From Clostridium sp. CAG:678 (GTDB lineage: Bacteria; Bacillota; Clostridia; Oscillospirales; Acutalibacteraceae): a stretch of DNA of 64,000 nt. The position numbers and the translations under genes are program-made. How positions within the stretch are numbered: position 1 is the stretch's first letter; the number at the start of each line of letters is the position of its first letter. Under the pieces are notes generated by a model. It did not search any database. It saw nothing but the letters and a program-made list of their open reading frames with translations, and had not been told where the DNA came from. Location of the stretch: positions 169,662 to 233,661 of the forward strand of contig HF991825.1 in the NCBI GenBank assembly GCA_000431535.1. Direction: 5' to 3'. Positions 1 through 8,817 of the stretch are shown one piece after another.

Positions 1-2660
1 CGGCATTTACCGGCACGGAAGACGGCTCTGTAGTGAATTCCACTACCGGCACCACAGAGGCGCAGGGCGCGGACGATATTTATTCTTACCTTTATAATCA
101 GATTACAAATATCACTTATTTGAAAACACAGCCCGGCACAACTTCCTATGTAACGGAGTATGATATCACGTTCAATAACCATTGGAACAGTTGGTTTAGC
201 AACAGAGTAGCGCAGCTTCACTCCCTTGGTTTCGGCGCATATGGTCAGGATTCCATCAGTGATTCCAACGGCACGATGTCCGTTCGCTGGAAAGAGGGCA
301 GCGCAGCGTGGGTAAGCCCCGCATCCGCTTCTTATCATGACGCACTTATGAAGCAGCCCAGCAGTGTATCATCCGGTAATGATTATGTTAATCTTCCCGC
401 CGCTACAGACGGCACGGTTGTTCTTGGTGAAACAACGGTTACGGTAGGCGATCTCGGAATGAGAGCCGTAAGTTTCACAACGCCGGATATCCATGAATAT
501 TTGGGTGTTGAAGCAGGCGGTTGGGATGGTTTCCAGACCAGAGACCGTACCAACACAAACCTTCATCAGACGGTTACGGTAGTTGATATTTCAGATCTGA
601 TTGAACTTGTTCAGCAGGCTGCCGACATCGTTGGTCAGTATCAGAACAATGCGTTTAACTGCTACACGCCGCAGTCCTGGGCAACATTCAGTGATGCACT
701 CGGCGCTGCGCAGGCAGATCTGAACTATACATCCATGACTGCTGATCAGATCATTTCAGAGGCACAGTCAAGATATAATACACTTCAGACCGCAATGACC
801 GGACTGCAGCAGAACACAGAGGAAGGCTCTCATAACCTGATCGAGCAGGCGGACAGCACACATGCAACCTGTACTGCCGGTGGTACTGCCCATTATATCT
901 GCTCAGTTTGCGGCTATGATGTTAAGACTCCTGAAACCGCTTTGGGTCATGAGTATATATATACTCCGGATAATAACGGCACAACACATACGAAAACCTG
1001 TTCACGCGGCGACGTGAATGAAACAGAGGCTTGTGTAGACGAAAACAGCGATCTGCACTGTGATCTTTGCGGTCAGGCGCTTTACACACCTGCAAACTGG
1101 GAAGCGTTTAATGCTGCTAAGGCGGAAATGGAATCCCTTCTCAGTGCTTCAGCAGATGGCTCTATGAAATTTACATCTGCTGCGCTTGAAGACGCAAACT
1201 TCAACATCATTGAGATCGGATATTATAATTACACTGCAGAGGATCAGGCAACAGTAGCCGACACCATGCAGGACGCGATCAATCAGCAAACGCGGATGAT
1301 CAATGCTGCCGTAACCGCTCTTCGCAACGGTCTTGCAGATGAGAGCGTATATGAAGCCAACCAGTTCAAGGTAAGCACGCTCAACGCGGACGCTTATAAT
1401 GTAGCCGCTGTTCAGAGCGCTGTTTCCGGAATCAATGTGGAAACGCCTGTTGAAGTAAACGGTAACGTTTATACCGGTTATGATTATGATAACTATAACA
1501 TGGCGCTCGGCACGGCTTTAACCGAAAACTGGATCCCGTATACGATCCTTGTTATGGATCAGGCCGGCGATGAGTATTGGGTTGTAGACGACGGCGACGG
1601 CACATTTAGTTATACAGACACTGAACGCAACGCTTCCGAATTCCATTACGGAGACAGTGTTACGGTTCAGAATCCGGATGGTTCAGATGAAAGATGTGCT
1701 TGGATTTCCTATGTTTACACAGATAATCTTGAACCTGATGTTAACAATAAGTATCAGTATTTCGGCTCAGAATATACGTTTAATGTAAGAGGTTACACAG
1801 AAATCTCAACCACTTCCGGCGCAGAAGCTGATACAGCACTTCAAAAGGTAACATTCTTCCTGTCCCTTGACGGTGTTCCCACCAATAAGGTAATCGATGT
1901 TCAGTATGCGAAAAACGGTGCAACAATCCGTGCAAATAACCTGAACCTGTATTACAATCTTCCGTTCTATGAAGTAGATACATTCTACAATCGTGCGGAT
2001 ATGTCAGTTCTCGGCAAAGGCTCAAGAGCGCAGATCAAAGTGAATGGCGATATGAATGTTCTGGTTGATTTTACAACGGTTTCACCAACTGATTACACGA
2101 TCACACTTGTTGACGAAGAAGGCAGCCAGCTTGATATGCAGCATGCGTCATACAATGAACTGGTAACCCTTTCTGCAGACGGTGCGGTTGCATATCTTAA
2201 CAATGCAAACGGTAAAGCGCTCTGCTACGGTTCGGAATATAGTTTCTATGCTTGCCAGGATATCACCGTTAAAGCGGTTAAATCGGTTGACGAGCAGACC
2301 GCAAGTGTAGATATGGCAAGTCCGATCATTGATAGTGATGCCGGAAAAGTATATCTTGTAGGTTCATTTGCGTTGCCTGAGGGCGTTACGATCCAGTCAT
2401 TCGGTTTTGTTCTCAACGGACTTGATTCTAATGATACGGATTTGAGCCTTGCGGATATCAGTGCTGGCAACCAGATCTATAACCTTTCCGCTTCAAAGTA
2501 TACAAATGAAGGCCAAAACGGCAATCAGTTTACTGTAAGCTTTAATTCAAACAGGATGTATCCAAGAGGAACGGTTGTTGCTTACGCAATTTATGTTGAC
2601 AATGCCGGCAATCAGTATTATACTTATTCTGATGTGATTACAGATGCAGCGTTACAATAA
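1..2660 (+). CDS. Large secreted FIVAR-domain surface protein (5' end cut by window)
   Basis: The frame is open to the left edge (codons run from base 3), so the GTG at 33 is not the true start; at least 886 codons are present. Seen: a helical FIVAR-like segment around residues 200-270 of the visible protein (Trp-x-x-Phe followed by spaced Ala/Leu), then a pair of Cys-rich zinc-ribbon-like stretches (CSVCG, CDLCG), a second FIVAR-like helix bundle, and a long beta-rich Thr/Asn/Tyr-rich C-terminal part. There is no LPxTG motif and no C-terminal membrane helix, so anchoring, if any, must lie in the missing N-terminal part. FIVAR and such Cys-pair modules are common in extracellular proteins of gut Clostridia. 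Function is unknown; adhesion or glycan binding is inference. A 44-residue peptide gene follows 14 bases downstream. Confidence 0.75.
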   Translation, partial: AFTGTEDGSVVNSTTGTTEAQGADDIYSYLYNQITNITYLKTQPGTTSYVTEYDITFNNHWNSWFSNRVAQLHSLGFGAYGQDSISDSNGTMSVRWKEGSAAWVSPASASYHDALMKQPSSVSSGNDYVNLPAATDGTVVLGETTVTVGDLGMRAVSFTTPDIHEYLGVEAGGWDGFQTRDRTNTNLHQTVTVVDISDLIELVQQAADIVGQYQNNAFNCYTPQSWATFSDALGAAQADLNYTSMTADQIISEAQSRYNTLQTAMTGLQQNTEEGSHNLIEQADSTHATCTAGGTAHYICSVCGYDVKTPETALGHEYIYTPDNNGTTHTKTCSRGDVNETEACVDENSDLHCDLCGQALYTPANWEAFNAAKAEMESLLSASADGSMKFTSAALEDANFNIIEIGYYNYTAEDQATVADTMQDAINQQTRMINAAVTALRNGLADESVYEANQFKVSTLNADAYNVAAVQSAVSGINVETPVEVNGNVYTGYDYDNYNMALGTALTENWIPYTILVMDQAGDEYWVVDDGDGTFSYTDTERNASEFHYGDSVTVQNPDGSDERCAWISYVYTDNLEPDVNNKYQYFGSEYTFNVRGYTEISTTSGAEADTALQKVTFFLSLDGVPTNKVIDVQYAKNGATIRANNLNLYYNLPFYEVDTFYNRADMSVLGKGSRAQIKVNGDMNVLVDFTTVSPTDYTITLVDEEGSQLDMQHASYNELVTLSADGAVAYLNNANGKALCYGSEYSFYACQDITVKAVKSVDEQTASVDMASPIIDSDAGKVYLVGSFALPEGVTIQSFGFVLNGLDSNDTDLSLADISAGNQIYNLSASKYTNEGQNGNQFTVSFNSNRMYPRGTVVAYAIYVDNAGNQYYTYSDVITDAALQ

Positions 2661-2674
2661 GGAGGAGTCGATTT

Positions 2675-2809
2675 ATGAAGTTATTCTACGAAGAACCGGA
2701 AATCAGTATTCGTAAATATGATTTTCCTTCGAATGCTTTGTTTACAGAATCTGTGACGGAGCCGCCGGATCTTGGCGACGGCGATGATTTCGGCGACATC
2801 TTCGGCTAA
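2675..2809 (+). CDS. 44-residue acidic peptide of unknown function
   Basis: A strong GGAGGAG ribosome site sits 8 bases before the ATG, 14 bases after the surface-protein stop, and a rho-independent terminator begins 8 bases after its own stop, so it is the last gene of that transcript. The product starts MKLFYEEPEISIRKYDF and ends in a Gly/Asp-rich tail (GDGDDFGDIFG). It has no signal peptide, no Cys and no membrane segment. The layout (YEEPEI, then an aromatic/basic patch, then an acidic Gly tail) recalls short peptides starting M-K-x-Y-E-x-P-E that I remember as frequent in gut Clostridia and that are sometimes discussed as possible peptide precursors; that family link is from memory. Function unknown. 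Confidence 0.65.
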   Translation: MKLFYEEPEISIRKYDFPSNALFTESVTEPPDLGDGDDFGDIFG

Positions 2810-2817
2810 AATCACAT

Positions 2818-2850
2818 ACTCCCCTCTGAGAAGAGGGGAGTTTCTGTTTT
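2818..2850 (+). terminator. Rho-independent terminator after the peptide gene
   Basis: A perfect 10-bp stem (2818-2827 with 2832-2841), loop GAGA, is followed by TTCTGTTTT. It closes the surface protein/peptide transcript. Confidence 0.9.
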
Positions 2851-2932
2851 ATGTGTTTGTGCAGTTCGTTGGCGCCTGAAATACCTGAACAGTTTTATTG
2901 CCATCTTATTTTAAGAGCATTTTTATCGTAAT

Positions 2933-2968
2933 AAAAACAGCGTATCGGCTTTCCGATACGCTGTTTTT
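2933..2968 (-). terminator. Bidirectional terminator, mainly for the LCP gene
   Basis: A perfect 16-bp inverted repeat (2933-2948 with 2953-2968), A-rich on one side and T-rich on the other, lies 35 bases beyond the stop of the minus-strand LCP gene. It can work in both directions between the convergent genes. Confidence 0.85.
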
Positions 2969-3003
2969 GCTGTAATCAGTTTTAAAATTCTACCTGGTGA
3001 TTG

Positions 3004-4329
3004 CTATTGGCTTTCGCTCTCGCTTTCCTCGCTTTTATCTGCGTTATAGATATAATCAATCAGTTTGCTCTTGTTTTCCTCTTCGTTAAGGTCAATTACG
3101 GACGCGCCGCCGTGCGTTGCATATTCCCACGTGCCGTCAAACGGGCAGGAATTTTGCTGGAAACCTCCGCCAACACACATCAGTGCGTCCAGCACAAGCC
3201 CCCGGATCTCGCCCTTGGAAAGATCCGTTTCAATGTAAGGCGCCACATTGCTTGCCGCTCTGTAAGCCCCAACAGGTCCGCTGGAAACAACGCCTTTTAT
3301 GATTGCCTCAATCACGGTTCTCTGCCTTTCGGTTCGTTTCCAGTCTGTGTCTATTTTTCTGATCCTGCAATATGCCAGCGCCTGTTCGCCGGTCAAGGTA
3401 TAGGTTCCGGAATCAAGTTCCACGTTTCCGTATCTGCCCGGATGATTGGTAACTTCTTTTGCCTCTTCTTCCGTAACAGTTACTTCTACGCCGCCAATGC
3501 TGTCCACCATCACCTTAAACATCTCAAAATCGGCAACTACATAGCCGTCTATATCTACGCCGAAATTGTATTCAATCGTATCTACTACGCCGCTGTATCC
3601 GCCGTAGGTGCAGGCCGCGTTCAAGCGCTGCTTCTTATCCGCAACGGGAATATAAACCCAGGAGTCGCGTAAAAAAGAAGTCATTTTGATACATCCGTGT
3701 TCTCTGTCAAAAGAGATCAGCATCATGGAATCGGCACGGCTCGCCTCGTCCTCATCATCCGATCTTGCGTCTACACCAAGCAAAAGTATATTTGTTACTT
3801 TGGCGGAAGATCTCAGTTCACTTGCCGAAACATACTGATTTTCTTCTTTCTCGTCATAATTTACTTTGCCTAAAACGGATTCCACCATCGCCGTTGCGGC
3901 AATCACAATCACAAGAACCACTGCCAAAATACCGGTGAGCACCTTGGGCACGGGATTTTTCTTTTTTCTGCCTTTACTTTTACCCGTTTTCGGCGCAGCC
4001 GTTTTCTCGTTTGCGCGTGGAGGCCTGTCCGGCGAATACCGAAGATCGTCCCGCGAATAGGTTTGGCGCTGCGGCGCGTTTCTGTAAGAATATTTATCTT
4101 CGGTTTTACGCTGAATCGGAATCTCGCCGGTTCCGCTTTGCGTGCGGCGCTGCTCTTGCTCTCTGTAATATTTGTTGTATTCCTCGGCAGGATTTATGCC
4201 GGCCTCATCTTCAAAACTGTTGCGGCTTTCTCTGCTGTTAAAATTCAGATCCACAGGTACTTTGCCGTAATAATCTTCTTCCGGCGGCACGCTGCGGTCT
4301 CTGTCATCGTTAAAATTCCTCGGCGCCAT
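3004..4329 (-). CDS. LytR-CpsA-Psr (LCP) family wall-polymer ligase
   Basis: LCP proteins transfer undecaprenyl-linked glycopolymers such as teichoic acid or capsule to peptidoglycan on the outer face of the membrane. The 441-residue product has a long charged, Arg/Glu/Tyr-rich cytoplasmic tail (1-125), one membrane helix (about 130-153) and an LCP domain (about 178-400). The domain shows NILLLGVDAR with the family Asp/Arg (D187, R189), R198/D200 and the SFLRDSWVYIP segment with R221. The ATG at 4329 is preceded by GGAGGTGATTGC. The basic/acidic tail of about 125 residues is longer than in many LCP proteins and may take part in cytoplasmic regulation (inference). The actual glycopolymer cannot be told from sequence. 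Confidence 0.92.
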   Translation of the reverse strand: MAPRNFNDDRDRSVPPEEDYYGKVPVDLNFNSRESRNSFEDEAGINPAEEYNKYYREQEQRRTQSGTGEIPIQRKTEDKYSYRNAPQRQTYSRDDLRYSPDRPPRANEKTAAPKTGKSKGRKKKNPVPKVLTGILAVVLVIVIAATAMVESVLGKVNYDEKEENQYVSASELRSSAKVTNILLLGVDARSDDEDEASRADSMMLISFDREHGCIKMTSFLRDSWVYIPVADKKQRLNAACTYGGYSGVVDTIEYNFGVDIDGYVVADFEMFKVMVDSIGGVEVTVTEEEAKEVTNHPGRYGNVELDSGTYTLTGEQALAYCRIRKIDTDWKRTERQRTVIEAIIKGVVSSGPVGAYRAASNVAPYIETDLSKGEIRGLVLDALMCVGGGFQQNSCPFDGTWEYATHGGASVIDLNEEENKSKLIDYIYNADKSEESESESQ

Positions 4330-4392
4330 GCAATCACCTCCTAACCATATTACAATATTTCACTTTTCTTTGCAACAGCCTTAATAAAATTA

Positions 4393-4421
4393 TTGACACT
4401 TTTTAATTTATATTTTACAAT
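4393..4421 (+). promoter_or_regulatory. Sigma-A-type promoter of rnpB
   Basis: TTGACA (4393-4398), a 17-bp spacer and TACAAT (4416-4421) place the start of transcription at about 4428, exactly at the 5' end of the RNase P RNA. Confidence 0.9.
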
Positions 4422-4428
4422 ATTAAGA

Positions 4429-4758
4429 AACGGGCCGGTCGGGCAGCCGCGCATTTTTAATGTGAGGAAAGTCCGAGCAGCGCAGAGCAGGATAACGGCT
4501 AACGGCCGCCGGGGGCAACCCTAGGGAAAGTGCAACAGAGATATACCGCCGTGAAAACGGTAAGGGTGGAAAGGCGAGGTAAGAGCTCACCGAGCGGGTG
4601 GAGACATCCGCTGCCATGTAAACCCTATCCGCTGCAACACAGAATGGGAGGTTGTTTGCTCGACACAGAATCCCGAAATGTGGCTGGAGCGCGTCAGCAA
4701 TGGCGCGTCGAGATAGATGGCTGCCGATAACAGAACTCGGCTTACAGACCGACCCGTT
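4429..4758 (+). ncRNA. rnpB: RNase P RNA (class A)
   Basis: This is the catalytic RNA that trims the 5' leader of pre-tRNAs. Seen are the conserved core segments GAGGAAAGTCCGAGC, ACAGAGATATACCGCC, GGTAAGGGTGGAAAGGCG, the GGTAAGAGCTCACCG loop, and GGCTTACAGACCGACCCG near the 3' end. The 5' end (AACGGG) pairs with CCCGTT at 4753-4758 to form P1, which fixes both ends. Length is about 330 nt, slightly shorter than the E. coli molecule. It stands alone behind its own promoter; the aldolase gene starts 24 bases later and may be read from the same transcript. Confidence 0.96.
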
Positions 4759-4782
4759 CTATGATTTTAAGGAGTAATCGTT

Positions 4783-5625
4783 ATGCTTGTGAATATGCGA
4801 AATCTGCTTTCAGACGCGCAAAAGGGGAATTACGCCGTAGGTTCGTTTTCCGTTGCCAATATGGAAATGGTGCTCGGCGTGCTGAAAGCGGCAGAGGAAC
4901 TCTGCGCTCCTGTCATTCTTCAGATCGCGGAGGTGCGGCTCAAACAGTCGCCGCTGGAACTGATCGGCCCGCTGATGGTTGCGGCTGCAAAACATGCAAA
5001 AACGCCCGTTGCCGTTCATTTTGACCACGGAAAAACGGAAAAGAAGATTCGCACGGCGCTTGAACTCGGTTTCACTTCCGTTATGTTTGACGGAAGCCAT
5101 CTGCCGCTGGAGGAGAATATAGCCGAAACGAAAAAAATTGTTTCCATGGCAAAGCAATACGGCGCCGCCACGGAGGCGGAGATCGGCTGTGTGGGCGGCT
5201 CTGAGGACGGCAGTGAGGATATTGCAATCAACTGCACCAAACCGGCTGACGCTGTTCGGTTTGCGGCTGAAACGGCTGTGGACGCGCTTGCCGTTGCAAT
5301 CGGCAACGCACACGGCAATTATAAATCCACGCCGAAACTCCGCTTTGATATTTTGGAAGAATGCGCGAAAAAAGTCCGCGCGCCTCTTGTTTTGCACGGC
5401 GGCACGGGGATTAGCCCGGAGGATTTCAGACGCTGCGCAAAAACGGGCATAAAAAAGATAAATATCGCCACGGCAACCTTTGATTCGGTTGAAAAATCCG
5501 TGCGTGATTGCTATAATGATAAGCAGATCAGCGGGTATTATGATCTGCAGGCAGCGGAAGTTGAGGGCGCTTATCAAAACGCAAAACGCCACATCCTGAT
5601 CTTCGGCACAGAGCATAAAGCGTAA
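4783..5625 (+). CDS. Class II ketose-bisphosphate aldolase (IolJ/FbaA type)
   Basis: A zinc-dependent aldolase of 280 residues, normal length for the family. Seen: HFDHG (D81, H82), MFDGS (102-105), EAEIG (131-135), NAHGNY with H177, LHGGTGI with zinc ligand H205, and NIAT (227-230) for the phosphate site. The neighbouring IolC-type kinase suggests the substrate is 6-phospho-5-dehydro-2-deoxy-D-gluconate, cleaved to dihydroxyacetone phosphate and malonate semialdehyde (IolJ role). Fructose- or tagatose-bisphosphate aldolase activity is equally possible from sequence alone. The ATG has AAGGAG nine bases upstream. The iolC-like gene follows after a 99-base gap that holds a weak, imperfect hairpin. 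Confidence 0.88.
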   Translation: MLVNMRNLLSDAQKGNYAVGSFSVANMEMVLGVLKAAEELCAPVILQIAEVRLKQSPLELIGPLMVAAAKHAKTPVAVHFDHGKTEKKIRTALELGFTSVMFDGSHLPLEENIAETKKIVSMAKQYGAATEAEIGCVGGSEDGSEDIAINCTKPADAVRFAAETAVDALAVAIGNAHGNYKSTPKLRFDILEECAKKVRAPLVLHGGTGISPEDFRRCAKTGIKKINIATATFDSVEKSVRDCYNDKQISGYYDLQAAEVEGAYQNAKRHILIFGTEHKA

Positions 5626-5724
5626 TCACAGATCTTCGGCAAGGGAAATGCAAAACACCTCAAACGGTCTGCGTTAGGCAGGTGCTGTTTTCCAAATCTT
5701 GCAAGTTTTTAAGGAGTAAAAATT

Positions 5725-6741
5725 ATGAAATACATAGAATTTGATATGACAAAACCTATAGATTTTATCCCTGTTGGCAGAATTGCAATCGATTTTAACC
5801 CAACGGATATGTATATGCCGCTTTCCGAATCCTCCAATTTCAATAAATATGTTGGCGGTTCACCGGCAAATATCGCCGTCGGCTTAGCTCGTCTCGGCTG
5901 CAAAGTTGGCTTTTTGGGCTGTGTTTCTGATGATCAGTTCGGCGATTTCGTTGTGGATTATTTTGAAAAAGAGGGGATTGATACCAGCCACGTTACCCGC
6001 GCCAAGAACGGCGAAAAGATCGGGCTCACCTTTACGGAGATCCTTTCCAAAGAGGAATCCTCTATTCTTATGTACCGTGATAACGTTGCCGATTTCTGCC
6101 TTGATCCGGCGGATGTGGACGAGGAATATGTGAAAAGCGCTAAGGCGATCGTGATCAGCGGCACGGCGCTTGCAAAAAGCCCCAGCAGAGAAGCATGCTT
6201 TAAAGCGATGATGCTTGCCAAAAAGAATAATACCAGAATCATCTTTGATATTGATTACCGGGAATATACCTGGAAGTCCAAGGATGAGATCGCTGTTTAT
6301 TACAGCCTTGCCGCGCAGTATGCGGATATCATTATGGGCTCGCGCGAAGAATTTGATCTTACAGAGGGTATTGTTGGCGTAAAAGCGTCGGATAAGGAGT
6401 CTGCGCAGTACTGGCAGTCCTTCGGCGCGTCCATCTGCGTGATCAAGCACGGCAAAGAAGGCTCAACCGCCTATACGAATGACGGTAAATATTATACGAT
6501 TAAACCGTTCCCGGCGGTTGTGCTTAAAGGCTTCGGCGGCGGTGACGGTTACGGTTCCGCTTTCCTTTATAGTCTGCTTCAGGGCAAGGAAATCATAGAC
6601 GCGCTGGAATTCGGTTCCGCCTCTGCGTCGATCCTGATCTCGGCACACAGCTGTTCAGACGCAATGCCGTCTGCAAAACAGGTGGAACTCTTTATTAAGG
6701 ATAGCAAGGAAAAATACGGCGAAATGGTTGCCAGAGCATAA
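5725..6741 (+). CDS. iolC: 5-dehydro-2-deoxygluconokinase (PfkB family)
   Basis: It phosphorylates 5-dehydro-2-deoxy-D-gluconate in myo-inositol breakdown. The 338-residue product has the PfkB N-terminal site KYVGGSPANIAVGLARLG (41-58), the IolC-typical segments SSILMYRDNVADF, SGTALAKSPSREA and DYREYTWKS, and the catalytic GGGDGYGSAF (catalytic Asp about D274) in place of the usual GAGD. These segments match Bacillus IolC closely as I remember it. Start ATG follows AAGGAGTAAAAATT. The other inositol genes iolG, iolE and iolD are not in this window; an IolB-like gene lies 18 kb downstream. Confidence 0.9.
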   Translation: MKYIEFDMTKPIDFIPVGRIAIDFNPTDMYMPLSESSNFNKYVGGSPANIAVGLARLGCKVGFLGCVSDDQFGDFVVDYFEKEGIDTSHVTRAKNGEKIGLTFTEILSKEESSILMYRDNVADFCLDPADVDEEYVKSAKAIVISGTALAKSPSREACFKAMMLAKKNNTRIIFDIDYREYTWKSKDEIAVYYSLAAQYADIIMGSREEFDLTEGIVGVKASDKESAQYWQSFGASICVIKHGKEGSTAYTNDGKYYTIKPFPAVVLKGFGGGDGYGSAFLYSLLQGKEIIDALEFGSASASILISAHSCSDAMPSAKQVELFIKDSKEKYGEMVARA

Positions 6742-6762
6742 AAAGGTTAAATCATTTATATC

Positions 6763-6798
6763 AAGCGGCTCGGATTGTTCTTTCCGGGTCGCTTTGCT
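6763..6798 (+). terminator. Hairpin after iolC, weak terminator
   Basis: A 12-bp stem with two G-T wobbles (6763-6774 with 6783-6794) lies 22 bases after iolC. The following T-run is poor (TTGCTTGTTTG), so termination may be partial. Confidence 0.5.
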
Positions 6799-7086
6799 TG
6801 TTTGTCAACCGGCAGCGGAAATTCTTCGGTCATGCGCTAAGCTTCTTTGAATCGGAAGTCAGGGAGGAACTGTATCTTCCTTCCGGATTGCTTTACGCAA
6901 AGTGAACAGAATCGAGTATATTGGATATATGCACATAGGTTTATACTCGGCAGGCGATAGAGAAAATCCGCACACCAGCCTGTTTCTGAATAAGCATTTT
7001 GCCCGGCAAAGAGCGGTCAGGAAGATCTAATCGCAGGTTTGGGGGCGTAAGAATATCTTGATGCATGAAATAAAAAAGGAACCAAA
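6799..7086. other. Intergenic region without a recognised gene
   Basis: Between the iolC hairpin and the FGGY kinase terminator all frames are broken by stops within a few dozen codons. A stretch near 6910-7000 has an open segment of about 35 codons without a ribosome site. I see no RNA motif or repeat. It could be decayed coding sequence, but nothing is recognisable. Confidence 0.4.
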
Positions 7087-7115
7087 AGATCCCGCGACCT
7101 ATGGCCGCGGGATCT
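7087..7115 (-). terminator. Terminator of the FGGY kinase transcript
   Basis: Read on the minus strand, a 10-bp GC-rich stem (7115-7106 with 7096-7087) is followed by TTTGGTTCCTTTTTT. It lies 31 bases after the kinase stop. Confidence 0.85.
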
Positions 7116-7146
7116 AACACTTTTCATGCTTATTAAATCTGAATGA

Positions 7147-8763
7147 TCAGCCGTTGAGGATCGCAAAGTTTTCTTTGTTGGATTTATAAAGGTTTTTGAA
7201 AACTTTGTAATTTCTGTCATAAACGGCTTTGGTTTCCTTACTGGGGTGATACGTGTATTTTGCCGGGATCAGCGTTTTAACATGCTGCAGATCGGGGATC
7301 AGGCCAAGACCAACGGCAATGCACGCCGCTGCGCCGACCGCGCCCACATTCTGCGGGCTGTCTACCACTTCTATATCCCTTTGCAGGATATCGGAAAGGA
7401 TCTGGCAGGTGACTGCGCCAAGCGCGCCGCCGCCGCAGAAACGGATCGGGTTGGATATGCTGACTTCTTTTTTGATATCCTGCCGTTCCAGCATCCAGCG
7501 CATATGGAAACAGATGCCCTCCACAACGGCGCGGATCAGTTCGGTTTTGCCGGTTTCTATTTTTATGTTAAAGAACATTCCGGCAGCGTTTGGGTCTTCA
7601 AACGGGCATCTGTTGCCGTGCAGCCACGGTGTAAAGATTGTTCCGTTAGAACCGGCTGGGATCTGATCTATCACTTCTTCCATATAATCGTAAAGGTTAA
7701 TATTGAGCGCCTCAACCGAATCGGAAATGTTCTTATCCTGAAGATATACGCCGATATCATCCAGCGCAAGGTGATCTTTTACCCACTCCACGCATTTGTT
7801 TGAGGTTTCCAGTTCGCCGAAATAATTGTATGTTTTCGGATCGGCGCCCACAATGGCAGCCATCATTGCGCTGGCGTCTACAACCTGCCTGTCAACGATG
7901 GTGCCTACCCAGCCGGATGTGCCGCTGTAGATATGCGTGTCTCCCACTTCCGTGCAGCCGGCGCCAACGCCGATCAGAGAGGCGTCTCCGCCGCCGCCGA
8001 ATACGGCAGTGCCGGGAGCAAGGCCAAGCTCCGCTGCCGCTTTTTCTGTTACTTCGCCTACTTTTTCGGTGCATTCTTTAATCTTCGGCAGGTGTTTGAT
8101 ATCTACCCCCACCATATCGCAGATTGGTTTGCACCAGCCCTCGTGGCCTTTTCTTGTGTCATAGAGCAGGGTGGCAAAAGCGCTGTCTCTTGTCATAACA
8201 AATTCTCCGCTTGCGCGGCAGATCAGATATTCTTTTACGTCCAGCCATTTGTATACTTTATTAAAGATTTCCGGCTCGTGCGCTTCTACCCATTTGTATT
8301 TCCAGATCGGGTCTTTAACGGAAGAACTTACGGCGCCGGTATATCTCAGATATTTCAGCAGTTTCGTAACTTCCGCGCCGGCGATCTTAAAACCATGCGC
8401 AATGCCGTTTTTCAGTTCTTCACGCGCTCTCTGATCCATATAGCTCATCGGGTTGCGCACGCAGTTGCCTTCCTTGTCAACCAGCACAAGACCCTGCATC
8501 TGCGAGCAGAAAGAAATGCCATCGATCTGCTCTTTTTTTATGTACGGCACTTTTTCAAACACGGTTTTTGTGGTTACGCACATGGCGTTCCACCATTCGT
8601 CCGCATTCTGTTCCGCGCCGCCTTTTACGCCTACTTCATCGTCTACATACAATCCGTAGCCGAGTGAAGAGGAACCTAGAATCTTCATCTCTTTGTCAAT
8701 CTCGATCAGGCAGGTTTTGATTCCTGTGGTGCCAATGTCATAAGTAATAACGTATTTTGCCAT
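7147..8763 (-). CDS. FGGY-family carbohydrate kinase (xylulokinase-like)
   Basis: It phosphorylates a sugar or polyol with ATP in the cytoplasm; the substrate is not certain. The 538-residue protein begins with the FGGY phosphate motif DIGTTGIKT (9-17), contains SFCSQMQGLV, MDQRA, the FGGY_C part with FGGGGDAS and YSGTSGWVG, and RFCGGGALG near residue 450 for the adenosine site. It is longer than most xylulokinases (about 490-500) and has no sugar isomerase neighbour, so ribulokinase, erythritol kinase or autoinducer-2 kinase types are open. It lies 54 bases downstream of the tetR-type gene on the same strand, probably one operon. The ribosome site is GGAAAGG. Confidence 0.88.
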   Translation of the reverse strand: MAKYVITYDIGTTGIKTCLIEIDKEMKILGSSSLGYGLYVDDEVGVKGGAEQNADEWWNAMCVTTKTVFEKVPYIKKEQIDGISFCSQMQGLVLVDKEGNCVRNPMSYMDQRAREELKNGIAHGFKIAGAEVTKLLKYLRYTGAVSSSVKDPIWKYKWVEAHEPEIFNKVYKWLDVKEYLICRASGEFVMTRDSAFATLLYDTRKGHEGWCKPICDMVGVDIKHLPKIKECTEKVGEVTEKAAAELGLAPGTAVFGGGGDASLIGVGAGCTEVGDTHIYSGTSGWVGTIVDRQVVDASAMMAAIVGADPKTYNYFGELETSNKCVEWVKDHLALDDIGVYLQDKNISDSVEALNINLYDYMEEVIDQIPAGSNGTIFTPWLHGNRCPFEDPNAAGMFFNIKIETGKTELIRAVVEGICFHMRWMLERQDIKKEVSISNPIRFCGGGALGAVTCQILSDILQRDIEVVDSPQNVGAVGAAACIAVGLGLIPDLQHVKTLIPAKYTYHPSKETKAVYDRNYKVFKNLYKSNKENFAILNG

Positions 8764-8817
8764 TTTGTTCCAAGCCTTTCCGCAAAAATATTCTCCGCTT
8801 ACAGCAGATGTTAAGCC

